Source: Kribbella caucasensis
GTDB taxonomy: Bacteria > Actinomycetota > Actinomycetes > Propionibacteriales > Kribbellaceae
NCBI RefSeq assembly: GCF_004361855.1
Contig: NZ_SNWQ01000001.1
Span: 791,961-855,960 of the forward strand
Reading direction: 5' to 3'
DNA length: 64,000 nt
Position 1 is the first letter of the stretch, and each line of letters begins with the position of its first letter. Below are positions 52,534 to 61,249 of the stretch, piece after piece. Under the pieces are notes generated by a model that was given only the letters and a program-made list of their open reading frames with translations, was not told where the DNA came from and made no database searches. The translations under genes and the position numbers were made by a program.

Positions 52534-53325
52534 ATGACCGAGAAGCAGGAAGAACACTCACCTTTCGGCCGCGGCTTCATCGCCGCGAGCATCGTCATCG
52601 GCGCCGTCTTCGTCTGCGGCCTACTCCTCCTACTCACCGGCCTGACCTCCCCCTCCCCAACCGCCTCCGCCACAGCCAGTACGCCGAACCCGCCGCCCGC
52701 CGACTCGTCAACACCTGACCGAGCCGAGTCCGCCGTACCTGAGCCAGCGGTACCTGACACTCCTGAACCGAGTAATAGATCCACCTCCAGCGCGTGTGGT
52801 TTGCCTCAAGGGGACCAGCGGGTGCCGACCACCCCGCCGGCGGTTGACGGCTGGGACGTGAGCCGCAGGGTCGTCGTACCGCGATCGCGTACGGCCGGAC
52901 CGGCGAAGGTCGACGCCGACGGATTCCGTCGCTGTTTCGCCCATTCCCCATCCGGCGCCCTCTTCGCGGCGTACAACGCGATCTCCGCCATTGGCGACCA
53001 GCGGAAAGCGGTCGCGACGGTCGGCAAGCTGATGCTGCCCGGGCCCGACACCGACGCGTTGCTGCGCGAACTGCGGCAGGAGTCGCCGAACGAGTTCACC
53101 GATCCCACCCAGCTCGCCGGTTACCGCGTCCTCGACGCCAGCCGCGACCGGTTCACCGTGATGCTCGCGCTACCCGTGCAGTCGGAGTACGTCAGCGCCA
53201 CCCTCACCCTCGCGTGGCACGAAGGGGACTGGCGATTGGCCCCACCAGCACCCGGCGAACCAGTCGGAGCGCCGTACTCGCAACATCGTGACCTGGCCGG
53301 ATTCGTCGCTTGGAGTGGTCTCTGA
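52534..53325 (+). CDS. Single-pass membrane protein of an actinobacterial T4SS-like gene pair
   Basis: 263 residues: short cytoplasmic start, one helix (about 15-36, FIAASIVIGAVFVCGLLLLL), a Pro/Ser/Thr-rich linker, then a 150-residue globular domain that carries SGALFAAYNAIS and a beta-rich end. Its position directly before a TrbL/VirB6-like gene, with the next ATG inside its stop (TGATG), is the arrangement seen at conjugation-like loci of actinomycetes, where such proteins resemble VirB8-type assembly factors. Family assignment is by context and layout. GGGGG lies about 7 nt before the ATG. Confidence 0.65.
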   Translation: MTEKQEEHSPFGRGFIAASIVIGAVFVCGLLLLLTGLTSPSPTASATASTPNPPPADSSTPDRAESAVPEPAVPDTPEPSNRSTSSACGLPQGDQRVPTTPPAVDGWDVSRRVVVPRSRTAGPAKVDADGFRRCFAHSPSGALFAAYNAISAIGDQRKAVATVGKLMLPGPDTDALLRELRQESPNEFTDPTQLAGYRVLDASRDRFTVMLALPVQSEYVSATLTLAWHEGDWRLAPPAPGEPVGAPYSQHRDLAGFVAWSGL

Positions 53326-54638
53326 TGTGCAGCAAGATCGAGGTCGGGTGCAACATCCGCGAGGGATTCCAGACGGTCGTCACGTCCCAGTTCGACGCGC
53401 TCGCGACGAAGATCGGCGAGACCGCGTCCGCCGGGCTGCAGGCGATCGCCACCTTCTGGGTAAAGACCGACAGCCCCGCGCTCGCCGATCCGAATACCGG
53501 CTGGACCGAGACCGGCCCGGTTGCCTACCTGCGCGACAACGTGATGATGCTGATCGTACCGGTGTTCACCCTCGCGATCATCGTGGCCGGCGTCCGGATG
53601 GCCTGGGAGCAGCGCGCCGATCCGCTCCAACAGTTGCTCAAGGCAATCATGGTGTTCGTGGTGATCGCCGGGCTGGGGACCGCGACCCTGCACGTGCTGG
53701 CCCAGGCATCGGACCAGTTCGCGATGGACGTCGTCGAGAACGCGACCTCCAACCAGAACCAGGAGTTCAGCCAGGCGCTGGGCGAACTGGTGATCAAGGG
53801 TGGCGTGGACGGCGCGATGATGCACGGCCTGCCGCTGATGGTGGCGATGTTCTTCGGGATCGCCGTGTTCATGGCGTCGGTTGTCCAGGTCGTCCTGCTG
53901 CTGATCCGGTCCGCGATGCTGGTGCTGATCGCCGGCACCTTCCCGCTGGCCGCGGCCGCGACGAACACCGAGATCGGCCGCGCCTGGCTGCGCAAGTACT
54001 GCGCCTGGGCGCTGGCCTTCATCGCTTACAAGCCGGCCGCCGCCCTGGTCTACGCGGCCGCGATCCGGATGAACGAGAGCGGAATGACGAACACCTCGGG
54101 CAACGGACTCGTCCAGGCCCTCACCGGTCTGATGATGCTCCTACTCGCGGTCTTCGCTCTCCCCGCCCTCCTGCGCTTCGTCGTACCGATCACCGCGGCG
54201 GTCGCCGGTGGCCACTCCGGCTCGGGAGCCGCCGTCGCCGACCCAGGCGGCCTGGCAACCGGCGCAATCAACCTCGGCCGCGCCGCCACTGGCCGAATGT
54301 CCACCGGCGGTGGCGGCGGTGGGGGTGGTGGTGGCTTCGGCGGCGGTGGCTCAGGCAGCTCGGGCAGCGGCGGCGGAGCAACGGGCGCTCTAGGCGTTGC
54401 TGCCAGCGCGGGTCTGGCCGCGGTCGGAGGCAGCATCAGCACCGCCAAACGCGCCGGCGGCGCCCTGGCTGGCGCAGCCTCCCACTCAGCCGGCGAATCC
54501 GGCGGCGGCTCCACAGGCGCCTCAACCTCCCGCTCCAACTCCCCATCTTGGGGCGCCCGTCGCACCTCCGCCTCAGCCCGCTCAACCGCCACCCAAGAAC
54601 GCACCCCCGAACCCACCGGCCCCAGCGGCAGCCAGTAA
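53325..54638 (+). CDS. TrbL/VirB6-like polytopic membrane protein
   Basis: 437 residues from ATG 53325. The first 65 residues are outside or cytoplasmic, then about six helices (MMLIVPVFTLAIIVAGVRMA, IMVFVVIAGLGTATLHVL, MVAMFFGIAVFMASVVQVVLL, and others). The layout and the conserved ATFWVKTD / AWLRKYCAWALAFIAYKP stretches fit the TrbL/VirB6 channel proteins of actinobacterial T4SS-like loci. The C-terminal 120 residues are low-complexity, Gly/Ser-rich (a run of ten Gly). The PrgI-like, VirB4 and coupling ATPases that normally follow are absent: the next gene is a phosphoesterase. It may be a remnant or a reduced export unit. Confidence 0.65.
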   Translation: MCSKIEVGCNIREGFQTVVTSQFDALATKIGETASAGLQAIATFWVKTDSPALADPNTGWTETGPVAYLRDNVMMLIVPVFTLAIIVAGVRMAWEQRADPLQQLLKAIMVFVVIAGLGTATLHVLAQASDQFAMDVVENATSNQNQEFSQALGELVIKGGVDGAMMHGLPLMVAMFFGIAVFMASVVQVVLLLIRSAMLVLIAGTFPLAAAATNTEIGRAWLRKYCAWALAFIAYKPAAALVYAAAIRMNESGMTNTSGNGLVQALTGLMMLLLAVFALPALLRFVVPITAAVAGGHSGSGAAVADPGGLATGAINLGRAATGRMSTGGGGGGGGGGFGGGGSGSSGSGGGATGALGVAASAGLAAVGGSISTAKRAGGALAGAASHSAGESGGGSTGASTSRSNSPSWGARRTSASARSTATQERTPEPTGPSGSQ

Positions 54639-54698
54639 TCAACTGCGAGCGGACCCTGGGTGCGTGGTTGGACCGGTCAGCAACAGAGGATGGGGTGC

Positions 54699-55493
54699 AT
54701 GGGGCTGGAGCGGATCGCATTGATCTCGGATGTGCACGGAAATCTGACGGCTTTGGAGGCAGTGCTCGACGACATCGGGATGCGGGGGATCGAACGGATC
54801 TTCAACCTCGGCGACTACGTCGGCAAGGGTCCGCGTGGGCAGCAGGTGGTCGACCGATGCCGAGAGGTCTGCGAGGTGAACGTTCTCGGCAACTGGGACG
54901 ACTTCCTCCCCGACCCGAACCGCGAGTTTGACACCGAAGGCCTCCGCTGGTGGAAGCACGAACTCCGCGAGGACCAGTGGACCTGGCTCCGCGGCCTGCC
55001 GTTCTGCCACGACTTCGTCCTCAGTGGTCGCCAGATCCGCCTCTTCCACGCGTCCGCGACGACCGTGCACCGCCGGGTCCGGTTCGACCACGACGAGCAG
55101 GAGTTCCTCGGCATGTTCGAGAACACCGAGGCGACCGGCGACGGCCCTATTCCCACCGTCGTCGGGTACGGCGACACCCACGACGCCTTCTACGAGGTCG
55201 ATCTGGGCGGCCGCACACTCTTCAACACCGGCAGCGTCGGCAACAGCATGAGCGATCCCACCCCCGTCTACGTCATCCTCGAAGGCATCCCTGACACCCC
55301 CGACCCGGCGCCCTTCTCGATCCAGTTCGTCCGCGTCCCGTACGACGCCAACGCCGAACTCGAAGCAGCCCGTTCCCTCGGCATGCCCGAGCTCAACGGC
55401 TACGAGTCAGAGATCCTCCACGGCGTCTACCGCGGCAACCTCTACGACAACGAAACCCCGACGTACCACCGCCGAGCCCTCAACCCAGCCTGA
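54699..55493 (+). CDS. Metallophosphoesterase (YfcE/MJ0936-like)
   Basis: 264 residues of the calcineurin-like fold. Metal ligands: D11 and H13 in ISDVHGN, then GDYVGKGP, GNWDDF (the Asn is a ligand), the His in LFHAS and GYGDTHDAF. This set is complete. Such enzymes hydrolyse phosphodiesters or nucleotides. The C-terminal 70 residues show the family's beta-sandwich edge. Start ATG 54699; ATG 54690 is also in frame. It is a single gene after the T4SS-like pair; the end lies in a degenerate 46-bp duplication (55484 on). Confidence 0.82.
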   Translation: MGLERIALISDVHGNLTALEAVLDDIGMRGIERIFNLGDYVGKGPRGQQVVDRCREVCEVNVLGNWDDFLPDPNREFDTEGLRWWKHELREDQWTWLRGLPFCHDFVLSGRQIRLFHASATTVHRRVRFDHDEQEFLGMFENTEATGDGPIPTVVGYGDTHDAFYEVDLGGRTLFNTGSVGNSMSDPTPVYVILEGIPDTPDPAPFSIQFVRVPYDANAELEAARSLGMPELNGYESEILHGVYRGNLYDNETPTYHRRALNPA

Positions 55494-55562
55494 CGCCAGC
55501 ACCAACTCTGGTTCCGTCAGCGGGACCAGCCCAGCCTGACGCCGGCGTCGACTACGGATCGA

Positions 55563-56207
55563 TCAGCGGACGAGCAACGCCTCGGAACCGACCGGGAGAT
55601 ACCCGGCGCCCAGGAACGCCCTCGTCGAGGCTGCATTTCCTGGCGTCACCTGGGCCCAGATGTGGGCGTCGGCAGGGACCAACGCGCGCGCCGTACGCGC
55701 CAACCGGCGACCGTGCCCCCGCCCGCGAACCCCTTCCGGTACTTCGAGCGCGCACTCGTACCGCCCGGTCAACCCCCGACCGACGAGCACCAGTCCGCCG
55801 TCCGGATCGACGTAAGCCCGCACGTCATCGCGATACCGCCGGGCCCGCTCGATGCGCGGATGGTCGGTATCGGTCAGCTCGGTCAGATCGCCGGTGAGTC
55901 CAGCTCGTTCGGCGGGATCACTGACAGCCGGCGCGAGCAGCATCGCGTCGATCCCGTTCAACGCGCGCCCGGTCAACTGCTCCGACGCGAACAGGAACGG
56001 CGGGTTGAGCGGCGCCGCGAGATCCCCGAGATCGAGGTGCTCCGCGATCCACTCGGGGCTGACGTCGGCCGCCACCACGATATGACCGGTCAACCCGACC
56101 ACACACGTGTCCCGCGGCGAAGGTGCGGGGACGACGCTGATGCCGAAGTCCGGGTCCGGGAAGACCCCACCTTCGATCCCGCGCAGAATGTCCGCCAGAG
56201 TTGTCAT
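55563..56207 (-). CDS. GNAT acetyltransferase
   Basis: 214 residues from ATG 56207. The C-terminal 80 residues carry the GNAT signature: LEVPEGVRGRGHGRRLARTARAL (acetyl-CoA loop R-G-x-G-x-G/R) and QVTPGNAASTRAFLGAGY. The first 120 residues are a less conserved N-terminal half seen in other actinobacterial GNATs. Substrate unknown. The divergent HMG-CoA lyase start is 34 bp away. A longer frame up to 56291 would overlap the lyase and was not used. Confidence 0.78.
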   Translation of the reverse strand: MTTLADILRGIEGGVFPDPDFGISVVPAPSPRDTCVVGLTGHIVVAADVSPEWIAEHLDLGDLAAPLNPPFLFASEQLTGRALNGIDAMLLAPAVSDPAERAGLTGDLTELTDTDHPRIERARRYRDDVRAYVDPDGGLVLVGRGLTGRYECALEVPEGVRGRGHGRRLARTARALVPADAHIWAQVTPGNAASTRAFLGAGYLPVGSEALLVR

Positions 56208-56241
56208 CACGAACCATTCTGGAGGAGTGAGCGGAGGCACG

Positions 56242-57168
56242 ATGCGGAAGCCGGAGCGGGTGCGGGCCGAAGGGCTGCCCGAGCGCGTCACGATCTACGA
56301 GGTCGGACCGCGAGACGGACTGCAGAACGAGAGCGCGATCGTCGACGTGGCCGTGAAGGCCGAGTTCATCCGCCGCCTCGCCGACGCGGGACTGACCACG
56401 ATCGAGACCACGAGCTTCGTCCACCCGAAATGGGTACCGCAGCTCGCCGACGCCGCCGAACTCCTCGCCGCGCTGGACCTGCCGACCGCAGTAAGGGCTC
56501 CTGTCCTGGTCCCGAACGAGCGCGGCCTGGACAGAGCACTCGAGGCCGGGGTCCGGGAGATCGCGATCTTCGCCAGCGCCACCGAGACGTTCGCGAAGAA
56601 GAACCTGAACTCCACTGTCGACGACCAGTTCACGATGTTCGCGCCGACCGTCCGGCGCGCGCTGGACGAGGGATTGGCCGTTCGCGGGTACGTGTCGATG
56701 TGCTACGGCGACCCGTGGGAGGGCGACGTACCGGCCGAGCAGGTGGTCCGGGTCGGGGCGCGCCTGGTCGAGCTCGGCTGCCACGAACTCTCCCTCGGCG
56801 ACACCATCGGCGTTGCGACCCCGGGCCAGGTGGTCCGCCTGATCAGCGAGCTTGGCAAGGCCGGCGTCGGAGTGGACAAACTCGCGGTCCATTTCCACGA
56901 CACCTACGGCCAGGCGCTCGCGAACACCCTCACCGCCCTCCGCGAAGGCGTCACCACCGTCGACAGCTCCGCCGGTGGCCTCGGCGGTTGCCCGTACGCC
57001 GAAAGCGCCACCGGGAACCTCGCCACCGAAGACCTCGTCTGGCAACTCGACGGCCTGGGCATCGAGACGGGCGTCGACCTGGACAAGCTCGTCCCCACCA
57101 GCACGTGGATGGCGACCCAACTAGGCAAACCATCCGCCAGCCGCGTCGTTCAGGCCCTCGCCGGTTGA
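56242..57168 (+). CDS. mvaB: Hydroxymethylglutaryl-CoA lyase
   Basis: 308-residue TIM-barrel lyase that would split HMG-CoA into acetoacetate and acetyl-CoA, the last step of leucine and of acyclic-terpene breakdown. Motifs: EVGPRDGLQNE with R24/D25 near the N-terminus, SFVHPKWVPQ, FHDTYGQALAN (His metal ligand) and GLGGCPYA with the catalytic Cys. Start ATG 56242 follows GGAGG by four bases. It stands alone, but could supply the end of the route encoded by the AtuA/carboxylase operon 20 kb upstream. Confidence 0.9.
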   Translation: MRKPERVRAEGLPERVTIYEVGPRDGLQNESAIVDVAVKAEFIRRLADAGLTTIETTSFVHPKWVPQLADAAELLAALDLPTAVRAPVLVPNERGLDRALEAGVREIAIFASATETFAKKNLNSTVDDQFTMFAPTVRRALDEGLAVRGYVSMCYGDPWEGDVPAEQVVRVGARLVELGCHELSLGDTIGVATPGQVVRLISELGKAGVGVDKLAVHFHDTYGQALANTLTALREGVTTVDSSAGGLGGCPYAESATGNLATEDLVWQLDGLGIETGVDLDKLVPTSTWMATQLGKPSASRVVQALAG

Positions 57169-57214
57169 CCTGCTGATCAGCCTCTCCATCCCGCGGGTGG
57201 AGCGGCCCAGCAGG
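57169..57214. terminator. Stem-loop between convergent genes, possible bidirectional terminator
   Basis: CCTGCTG (57169-57175) and CAGCAGG (57208-57214) are perfect outer arms; inside, CTCCA and TGGAG add a second stem. It follows the HMG-CoA lyase stop directly and lies 34 bp past the end of the convergent methyltransferase gene. No clear T-run. Confidence 0.5.
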
Positions 57215-57248
57215 CACGGTGGGCGTCGTTCCTGCACTGGTAAGTTGC

Positions 57249-58106
57249 TCAGCGGCGTGCGGTGATCAGCCAGGCGGCCGAGCTCAGCTCCACGCCCACG
57301 TGGCTCTCGTGGGCGGCCATGACGGCGTGGAGATTGTCGGTTGCCTCTCGCAACTTGGCCTCGTCCAGGTCGGCGAGCAACCAGGCCAGCTGCCCGAGGA
57401 TGAAGCTGGTGGCCTTGTCGCTATCGGCGCCGAACCAGATCGGCTCGTCTGCGGGCGCGAACACGACATCGGTCCAGCCGGCTCCGTGCAGCAAGGGTTC
57501 GACTACCGCGGGATCACTCTGACTGAACGGCCCTGGGGTCCCCGGTGGCGGCCCGGACAGATCGCGACCGACGCGCACCGCTTCGAAGAACTCCCGGAAC
57601 CACTCGTTCTCGCCGACGCCGCGCCAGACGAGGATGGTCAGTCGGCCACCCGGCTTCGTGCATCGGGCGAGGTTCGCGAAGGCCATGGCCTGGTCGGAGA
57701 AGAACATCGTCCCGGTGCGGCTGACCACCAGGTCGTACGACGCCGCACCGAAGTCGTGCACCTGCGCGTCAGCCTGGAGGAATTCGACGTCGAGTCCGAC
57801 GGCCCGCGCCCGCCCGACCTCGAGCTGGGCACTCGACAGGTCGACGCCGAGCGCGATGCTGTGCGGTGTGGCGCGGACCAGGTCGATGGCGACCTGGCCG
57901 GAGCCGCAGCCGACGTCCAGGATCCGCTCTCCAGGCCGGACGGCCGCGGCTGCCAACAAGGCCGGCTGGTAGTGCGCGTAGGCGGCGTCGTAGGCATCGG
58001 CCTGCTCGGCCCAATAGAGCCCGTGCGCGCCGTCCCATTCGCGCAGCTGTCCCGCGTTGCGAGGGTCGATCTCAAGGGTCATCGCGTCGTTCATGGTGTC
58101 GTTCAT
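57249..58106 (-). CDS. Class I SAM-dependent methyltransferase
   Basis: 285 residues; motif I is ILDVGCGSGQ (62-71), followed by acidic GVDLSSAQLEVGRA, LQADAQVHDFGAASYDLVVSR and the post-III GGRLTILVWRG. It resembles UbiE-like small-molecule methyltransferases; the substrate is unknown. The start region is a 12-bp tandem duplication (GTCGTTCATGGT twice, 58086-58109) that creates two start codons, ATG 58106 and ATG 58094. It is divergent from a PadR regulator, which is its likely repressor. Confidence 0.83.
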   Translation of the reverse strand: MNDTMNDAMTLEIDPRNAGQLREWDGAHGLYWAEQADAYDAAYAHYQPALLAAAAVRPGERILDVGCGSGQVAIDLVRATPHSIALGVDLSSAQLEVGRARAVGLDVEFLQADAQVHDFGAASYDLVVSRTGTMFFSDQAMAFANLARCTKPGGRLTILVWRGVGENEWFREFFEAVRVGRDLSGPPPGTPGPFSQSDPAVVEPLLHGAGWTDVVFAPADEPIWFGADSDKATSFILGQLAWLLADLDEAKLREATDNLHAVMAAHESHVGVELSSAAWLITARR

Positions 58107-58168
58107 GGTGTCGCCCCGCTATAGTCCCAAAGAGAGTATGTGCACCATTTACTCCCGATGGGAGGGTC
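58107..58168. promoter_or_regulatory. Divergent promoter region of the methyltransferase/PadR pair
   Basis: TATAGC on the minus strand (58118-58123) is a good -10 for the methyltransferase. GAGTA and TACTC (58134-58154) are inverted arms across an 11-bp spacer, a plausible PadR operator. GGAGGG (58161-58166) is the PadR gene's ribosome binding site. Confidence 0.45.
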
Positions 58169-58804
58169 ATGTCAATAGGTCCGAGCCTGAGCACCACGAC
58201 GTACGGCGTACTCGGGTTGCTCGCCGTCCGCCCGTACTCGACGTACGAGCTGGCCAAGGCGATGGGGCTGAGTGTGGGCCGGGTGTGGCCGCGCACTCAG
58301 AGCAAACTCTTCGAAGAGCCGAAGAAACTGGTCCAGCACGGCTATGCCACCGCCCGCGAGGAGCGGGTCGGGCGCCGGCCCCGGACGGTCTATACGATCA
58401 CGAGCTCCGGGCGGCAGGCCCTGGCGTCCTGGCTGGCCGAGCCCGGGGACGGGCCGGTGGTGGAGTTCGAGGGCCTGGTGAAGCTGATCTTCGCCGAGCA
58501 TGGGACCCGGGCCGACGCGCTCGCGACGATCGCCCGGGCCCGCGCGTGGGCCGTACAGATGAACGCCGACAGCATCACCGCGGGTGAGAAGTTCGCCGAG
58601 CGCGGAGGGCGGTTCGAGGAGCGCCGCGCCACGACGCTGCTGATGGGCGCGTTCCTGACAGACTTCTACGCGCTCGTCGCCCAGTGGGCAGACTGGGCGA
58701 GCGCGGAGGTGTCGAGCTGGCCCGACGACATCGCCAGCCACCGAGTCGGCCCGGAGCTGACCCGTGCCGTGCTGGCCCGGGCCCGGTGGTCCGAGCAGTC
58801 GTAG
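58169..58804 (+). CDS. PadR-family transcriptional regulator
   Basis: 211 residues from ATG 58169, three bases after GGAGGG. N-terminal winged helix (YGVLGLLAVRPYSTYELAKAMGLSV, then the wing GRRPRTVYTITSSGRQAL), and a C-terminal helical region of the Vir_act_alpha type. Probably represses the divergent methyltransferase and its own gene, released by a toxic small molecule or an unknown ligand. Longer upstream frames overlap the methyltransferase and were discarded. Confidence 0.87.
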   Translation: MSIGPSLSTTTYGVLGLLAVRPYSTYELAKAMGLSVGRVWPRTQSKLFEEPKKLVQHGYATAREERVGRRPRTVYTITSSGRQALASWLAEPGDGPVVEFEGLVKLIFAEHGTRADALATIARARAWAVQMNADSITAGEKFAERGGRFEERRATTLLMGAFLTDFYALVAQWADWASAEVSSWPDDIASHRVGPELTRAVLARARWSEQS

Positions 58805-58854
58805 GGTGGCCGACGGGCCTAGGTCCATCCACAGGTTCAGGTGGATTGCGCCAC

Positions 58855-59691
58855 CTATGCGTCAGCGATTTCCAGCGCCAACCGGGTCAGCGGAAGGCGT
58901 TCGCGGGTTTGCTCGTCGGCGGGGGTTTCTATGAAGAGGACCAGGTTGGGGTGGGCGGGGACGGCTAGTTCGGTGACGGTGAAATGGAGTTCGCCGGCCG
59001 CTGGGTGCAGGACGTGGCGGGGGCGGGGGACGCAGGCGGCAACCTGGTGCCGGGACCACAGGTCGTCGAACTCCGGGCTGAACTTGCGCAGCCGGGCGAT
59101 GTCGGTCTCCCACTCGGTGTCGCCGATGTGGTCCGCGTACGCCGAGCGGAGGCGCGCGACCAGGTAGGGGACCTCGGTGTCGTAGTTCAGCAACTGCTCG
59201 CGGGCGAGTGGTTCGGTGACGATGCACCAGAGCAGGTTCTTGTGGATGCAGGGCAGCGTGTGCCAGTCGTGGAAGAGATCGCTGAACGCCCGGTTCGGGT
59301 GCAGGATGTCGAACCGTCTGTTCGTGATCACGGCCGGCAGCGGATCCAGCGCGGCCAGGATCTCGGTCAGCACCAGGTCGTCCGCGCACGCGAGAGGCTT
59401 CGGGCGGATCGGGGTCGCCTCGGCCAGCCGGTAGAGGTGCTCACGTTCCGTCGTGGTCAGGCGGAGCGTGGTCGCGACCGCGTCGAGGACCTGGGCGCTG
59501 ACGTTGATCGGGCGGCCTTGCTCGAGCCAGGTGTACCAGGTCACGCCGACCCCGGCGAGTTGGGCGAGCTCCTCGCGCCGAAGGCCCGGCGTACGGCGGC
59601 GGCCGCCTGCGGGCAGGCCGACATCCTCGGGGGTCACCTGGGCACGGCGTGCCTTGAGGAACTCCCCGAGCTCGGCTCGACGGTCGTTCAC
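58855..59691 (-). CDS. XRE-family regulator with MmyB-like ligand domain
   Basis: 278 residues. Helix-turn-helix at about 33-62 (RREELAQLAGVGVTWYTWLEQGR), typical of this large actinomycete group, then the MmyB-like PAS-fold domain that may bind a fatty acid (PLPAVITNRRFDILHPNRAFSDLF, FSPEFDDLWSRHQVA). Such genes often sit next to a divergent oxidoreductase that they control; here no such enzyme adjoins, so the target is unknown. Start GTG 59691. Confidence 0.85.
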   Translation of the reverse strand: MNDRRAELGEFLKARRAQVTPEDVGLPAGGRRRTPGLRREELAQLAGVGVTWYTWLEQGRPINVSAQVLDAVATTLRLTTTEREHLYRLAEATPIRPKPLACADDLVLTEILAALDPLPAVITNRRFDILHPNRAFSDLFHDWHTLPCIHKNLLWCIVTEPLAREQLLNYDTEVPYLVARLRSAYADHIGDTEWETDIARLRKFSPEFDDLWSRHQVAACVPRPRHVLHPAAGELHFTVTELAVPAHPNLVLFIETPADEQTRERLPLTRLALEIADA

Positions 59692-59743
59692 CGGAGCATC
59701 GTTTCAGGGCCCGCCGACAGTTTCACCCGGATTGAGAAGCGCC

Positions 59744-60451
59744 CTACCGCTCGATCGGCCGCGGGATCCGCCGGACCAGGCTCTTGTCGGCGAACTCCCC
59801 GATCCGGTACGTCGACCAGCCGTCGACCCCGGCACCGACCGCGCCGCCCAGCAACGGCACCCGCCGGGTCACCGCGAGCGCCATCCGCTTGCCACTGATC
59901 CGGGCGAGCAGCTCGGCCACCACTTCGCCGGACACTTGCCGATCCAGCTCCGGGTCGAACACCGGCGCGGTCGCGATCGCCAGCGGTGACGTCACCAGGC
60001 TCGACTTCTTCAGCCGGTCGGTCACCCCGTCCTCGCCGAGCATGCAGGTGATGACCGCGGTCCGGACCCGCGGATCGCCGAGGTCGTACCCGCGCAGGTG
60101 CGCGATCGACGCGACCATTCGGGCTTGCACGATCGCCAGGCCGGTCAGGTTCGCCGGCAACGCGATCGGGAGCGTGACGAGTCCGCCGATGCTGGTGACG
60201 AACCCCTGCACACCGGCCAGCCGGATGTGCTGGTCGACGACGGCATCGATCGCGAGCTGCGCGTCGCCGCCGTTCTTGGCGAGGTGCCGATCTGCTACCT
60301 GCTCCGCACCCGGGAACCGCTGGTACCCGTCGATCGCGATCTCCAGCACCCGGCGCAACACACCCGCGGCGGCCTGCGGAGTGAACCGCTGCGCGGCGGG
60401 CGCGAGACTGCTGGCGACGAACCTTGCTACTCCGGCCACCTTGCTCCTCAC
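59744..60451 (-). CDS. EcsC-family protein
   Basis: 235 residues of the EcsC family, named for the Bacillus ABC-transporter-linked gene; function unknown. A hydrophobic stretch (GFVTSIGGLVTLPIALPANLTGLAIVQARMV) and a glycine-rich region near the C-terminus (VPLLGGAVGAGVDGWSTYRIG) are the family's main landmarks. It follows the MmyB-type regulator direction but is separated from it by 52 bp and shows no shared motif. GTG start with GGAG two bases upstream. Confidence 0.75.
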   Translation of the reverse strand: MRSKVAGVARFVASSLAPAAQRFTPQAAAGVLRRVLEIAIDGYQRFPGAEQVADRHLAKNGGDAQLAIDAVVDQHIRLAGVQGFVTSIGGLVTLPIALPANLTGLAIVQARMVASIAHLRGYDLGDPRVRTAVITCMLGEDGVTDRLKKSSLVTSPLAIATAPVFDPELDRQVSGEVVAELLARISGKRMALAVTRRVPLLGGAVGAGVDGWSTYRIGEFADKSLVRRIPRPIER

Positions 60452-60583
60452 GGCTCCATCGGGAACACGGCACCCGCCGACGGGGGCGCACCTTCAACTC
60501 TACGTGCCCCCTGGTCTCACGCCACTCGGGAGAAACCCCGGCCCGTCCCCGGCTGAGCTGCCGACGTACGCGAGGATGGTGGA

Positions 60584-61249
60584 GTGCCTGTCGAACCACC
60601 CGCATCTGTGTGGGACTTTCCACCGGTCGCGGTAGCCGGACCGAGTGACGTCGTCGCCGCCGGTGCCGATCTGGAGCCGGGCACGGTGCTGGCGGCGTAC
60701 CGGCGTGGGCTGTTCCCGATGCCGGACAGTCACGGGCCGTTGCTGTGGTGGTCGCCGGTCGACCGCGGCATCATCGAGGTCGCCGGATTCGCCCCGTCGC
60801 GTTCGCTCCGGCGGGCCCGGAATCGCTTCGAGATCCGCGTCGACACCGCGTTCGACCAGGTGATCCGCGCCTGCGCCGACCCACGCCGACCGGGCTCGTG
60901 GATCGACAAGGGCATCATCAAGGCCTACACCAAACTGCACGAGCTCGGCTGGGTCCACTCGGTCGAGGCGTGGGACGGCGACGAACTGGCCGGCGGCCTG
61001 TACGGCGTGGCGATCGGCGGGCTGTTCGCGGGCGAGTCGATGTTCCACCACCGGACCGACGGGTCGAAGGCGGCCGTCGCCGGTCTGGTCGAACTCCTCG
61101 ACGACAAGTATGCGGCCGACCGCGTCTTCGACATCCAATGGGTCACCACCCACCTGGCCACCCTCGGCGCCATCGCGATCCCCCGCGCCGAGTACATCCG
61201 CCGCGTCGAACGCGCCCTCGAACTCCCCCTACCGGAAGCCTTCGCGTAG
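60584..61249 (+). CDS. aat: Leucyl/phenylalanyl-tRNA--protein transferase
   Basis: 221 residues. Would add Leu or Phe from tRNA to N-terminal Arg or Lys of proteins, marking them for ClpS-ClpAP/CP degradation (N-degron route). Motifs: AYRRGLFPMP, WWSPVDRG, GSWIDKGIIKAYTKLHELG, GLYGVAIGGLFAGESMFHH and FDIQWVTTHLATLGA, all family hallmarks. GTG start 60584. The 3' end overlaps the convergent TetR gene by 21 bp. Rare in many actinobacteria but known in several. Confidence 0.93.
   Translation: MPVEPPASVWDFPPVAVAGPSDVVAAGADLEPGTVLAAYRRGLFPMPDSHGPLLWWSPVDRGIIEVAGFAPSRSLRRARNRFEIRVDTAFDQVIRACADPRRPGSWIDKGIIKAYTKLHELGWVHSVEAWDGDELAGGLYGVAIGGLFAGESMFHHRTDGSKAAVAGLVELLDDKYAADRVFDIQWVTTHLATLGAIAIPRAEYIRRVERALELPLPEAFA

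Noticed and set aside
53288..54931. 547-codon plus-strand frame over the TrbL-like gene
   Set aside because: Out of frame with the membrane protein, composed of Arg/Gly/Asp runs without helices.
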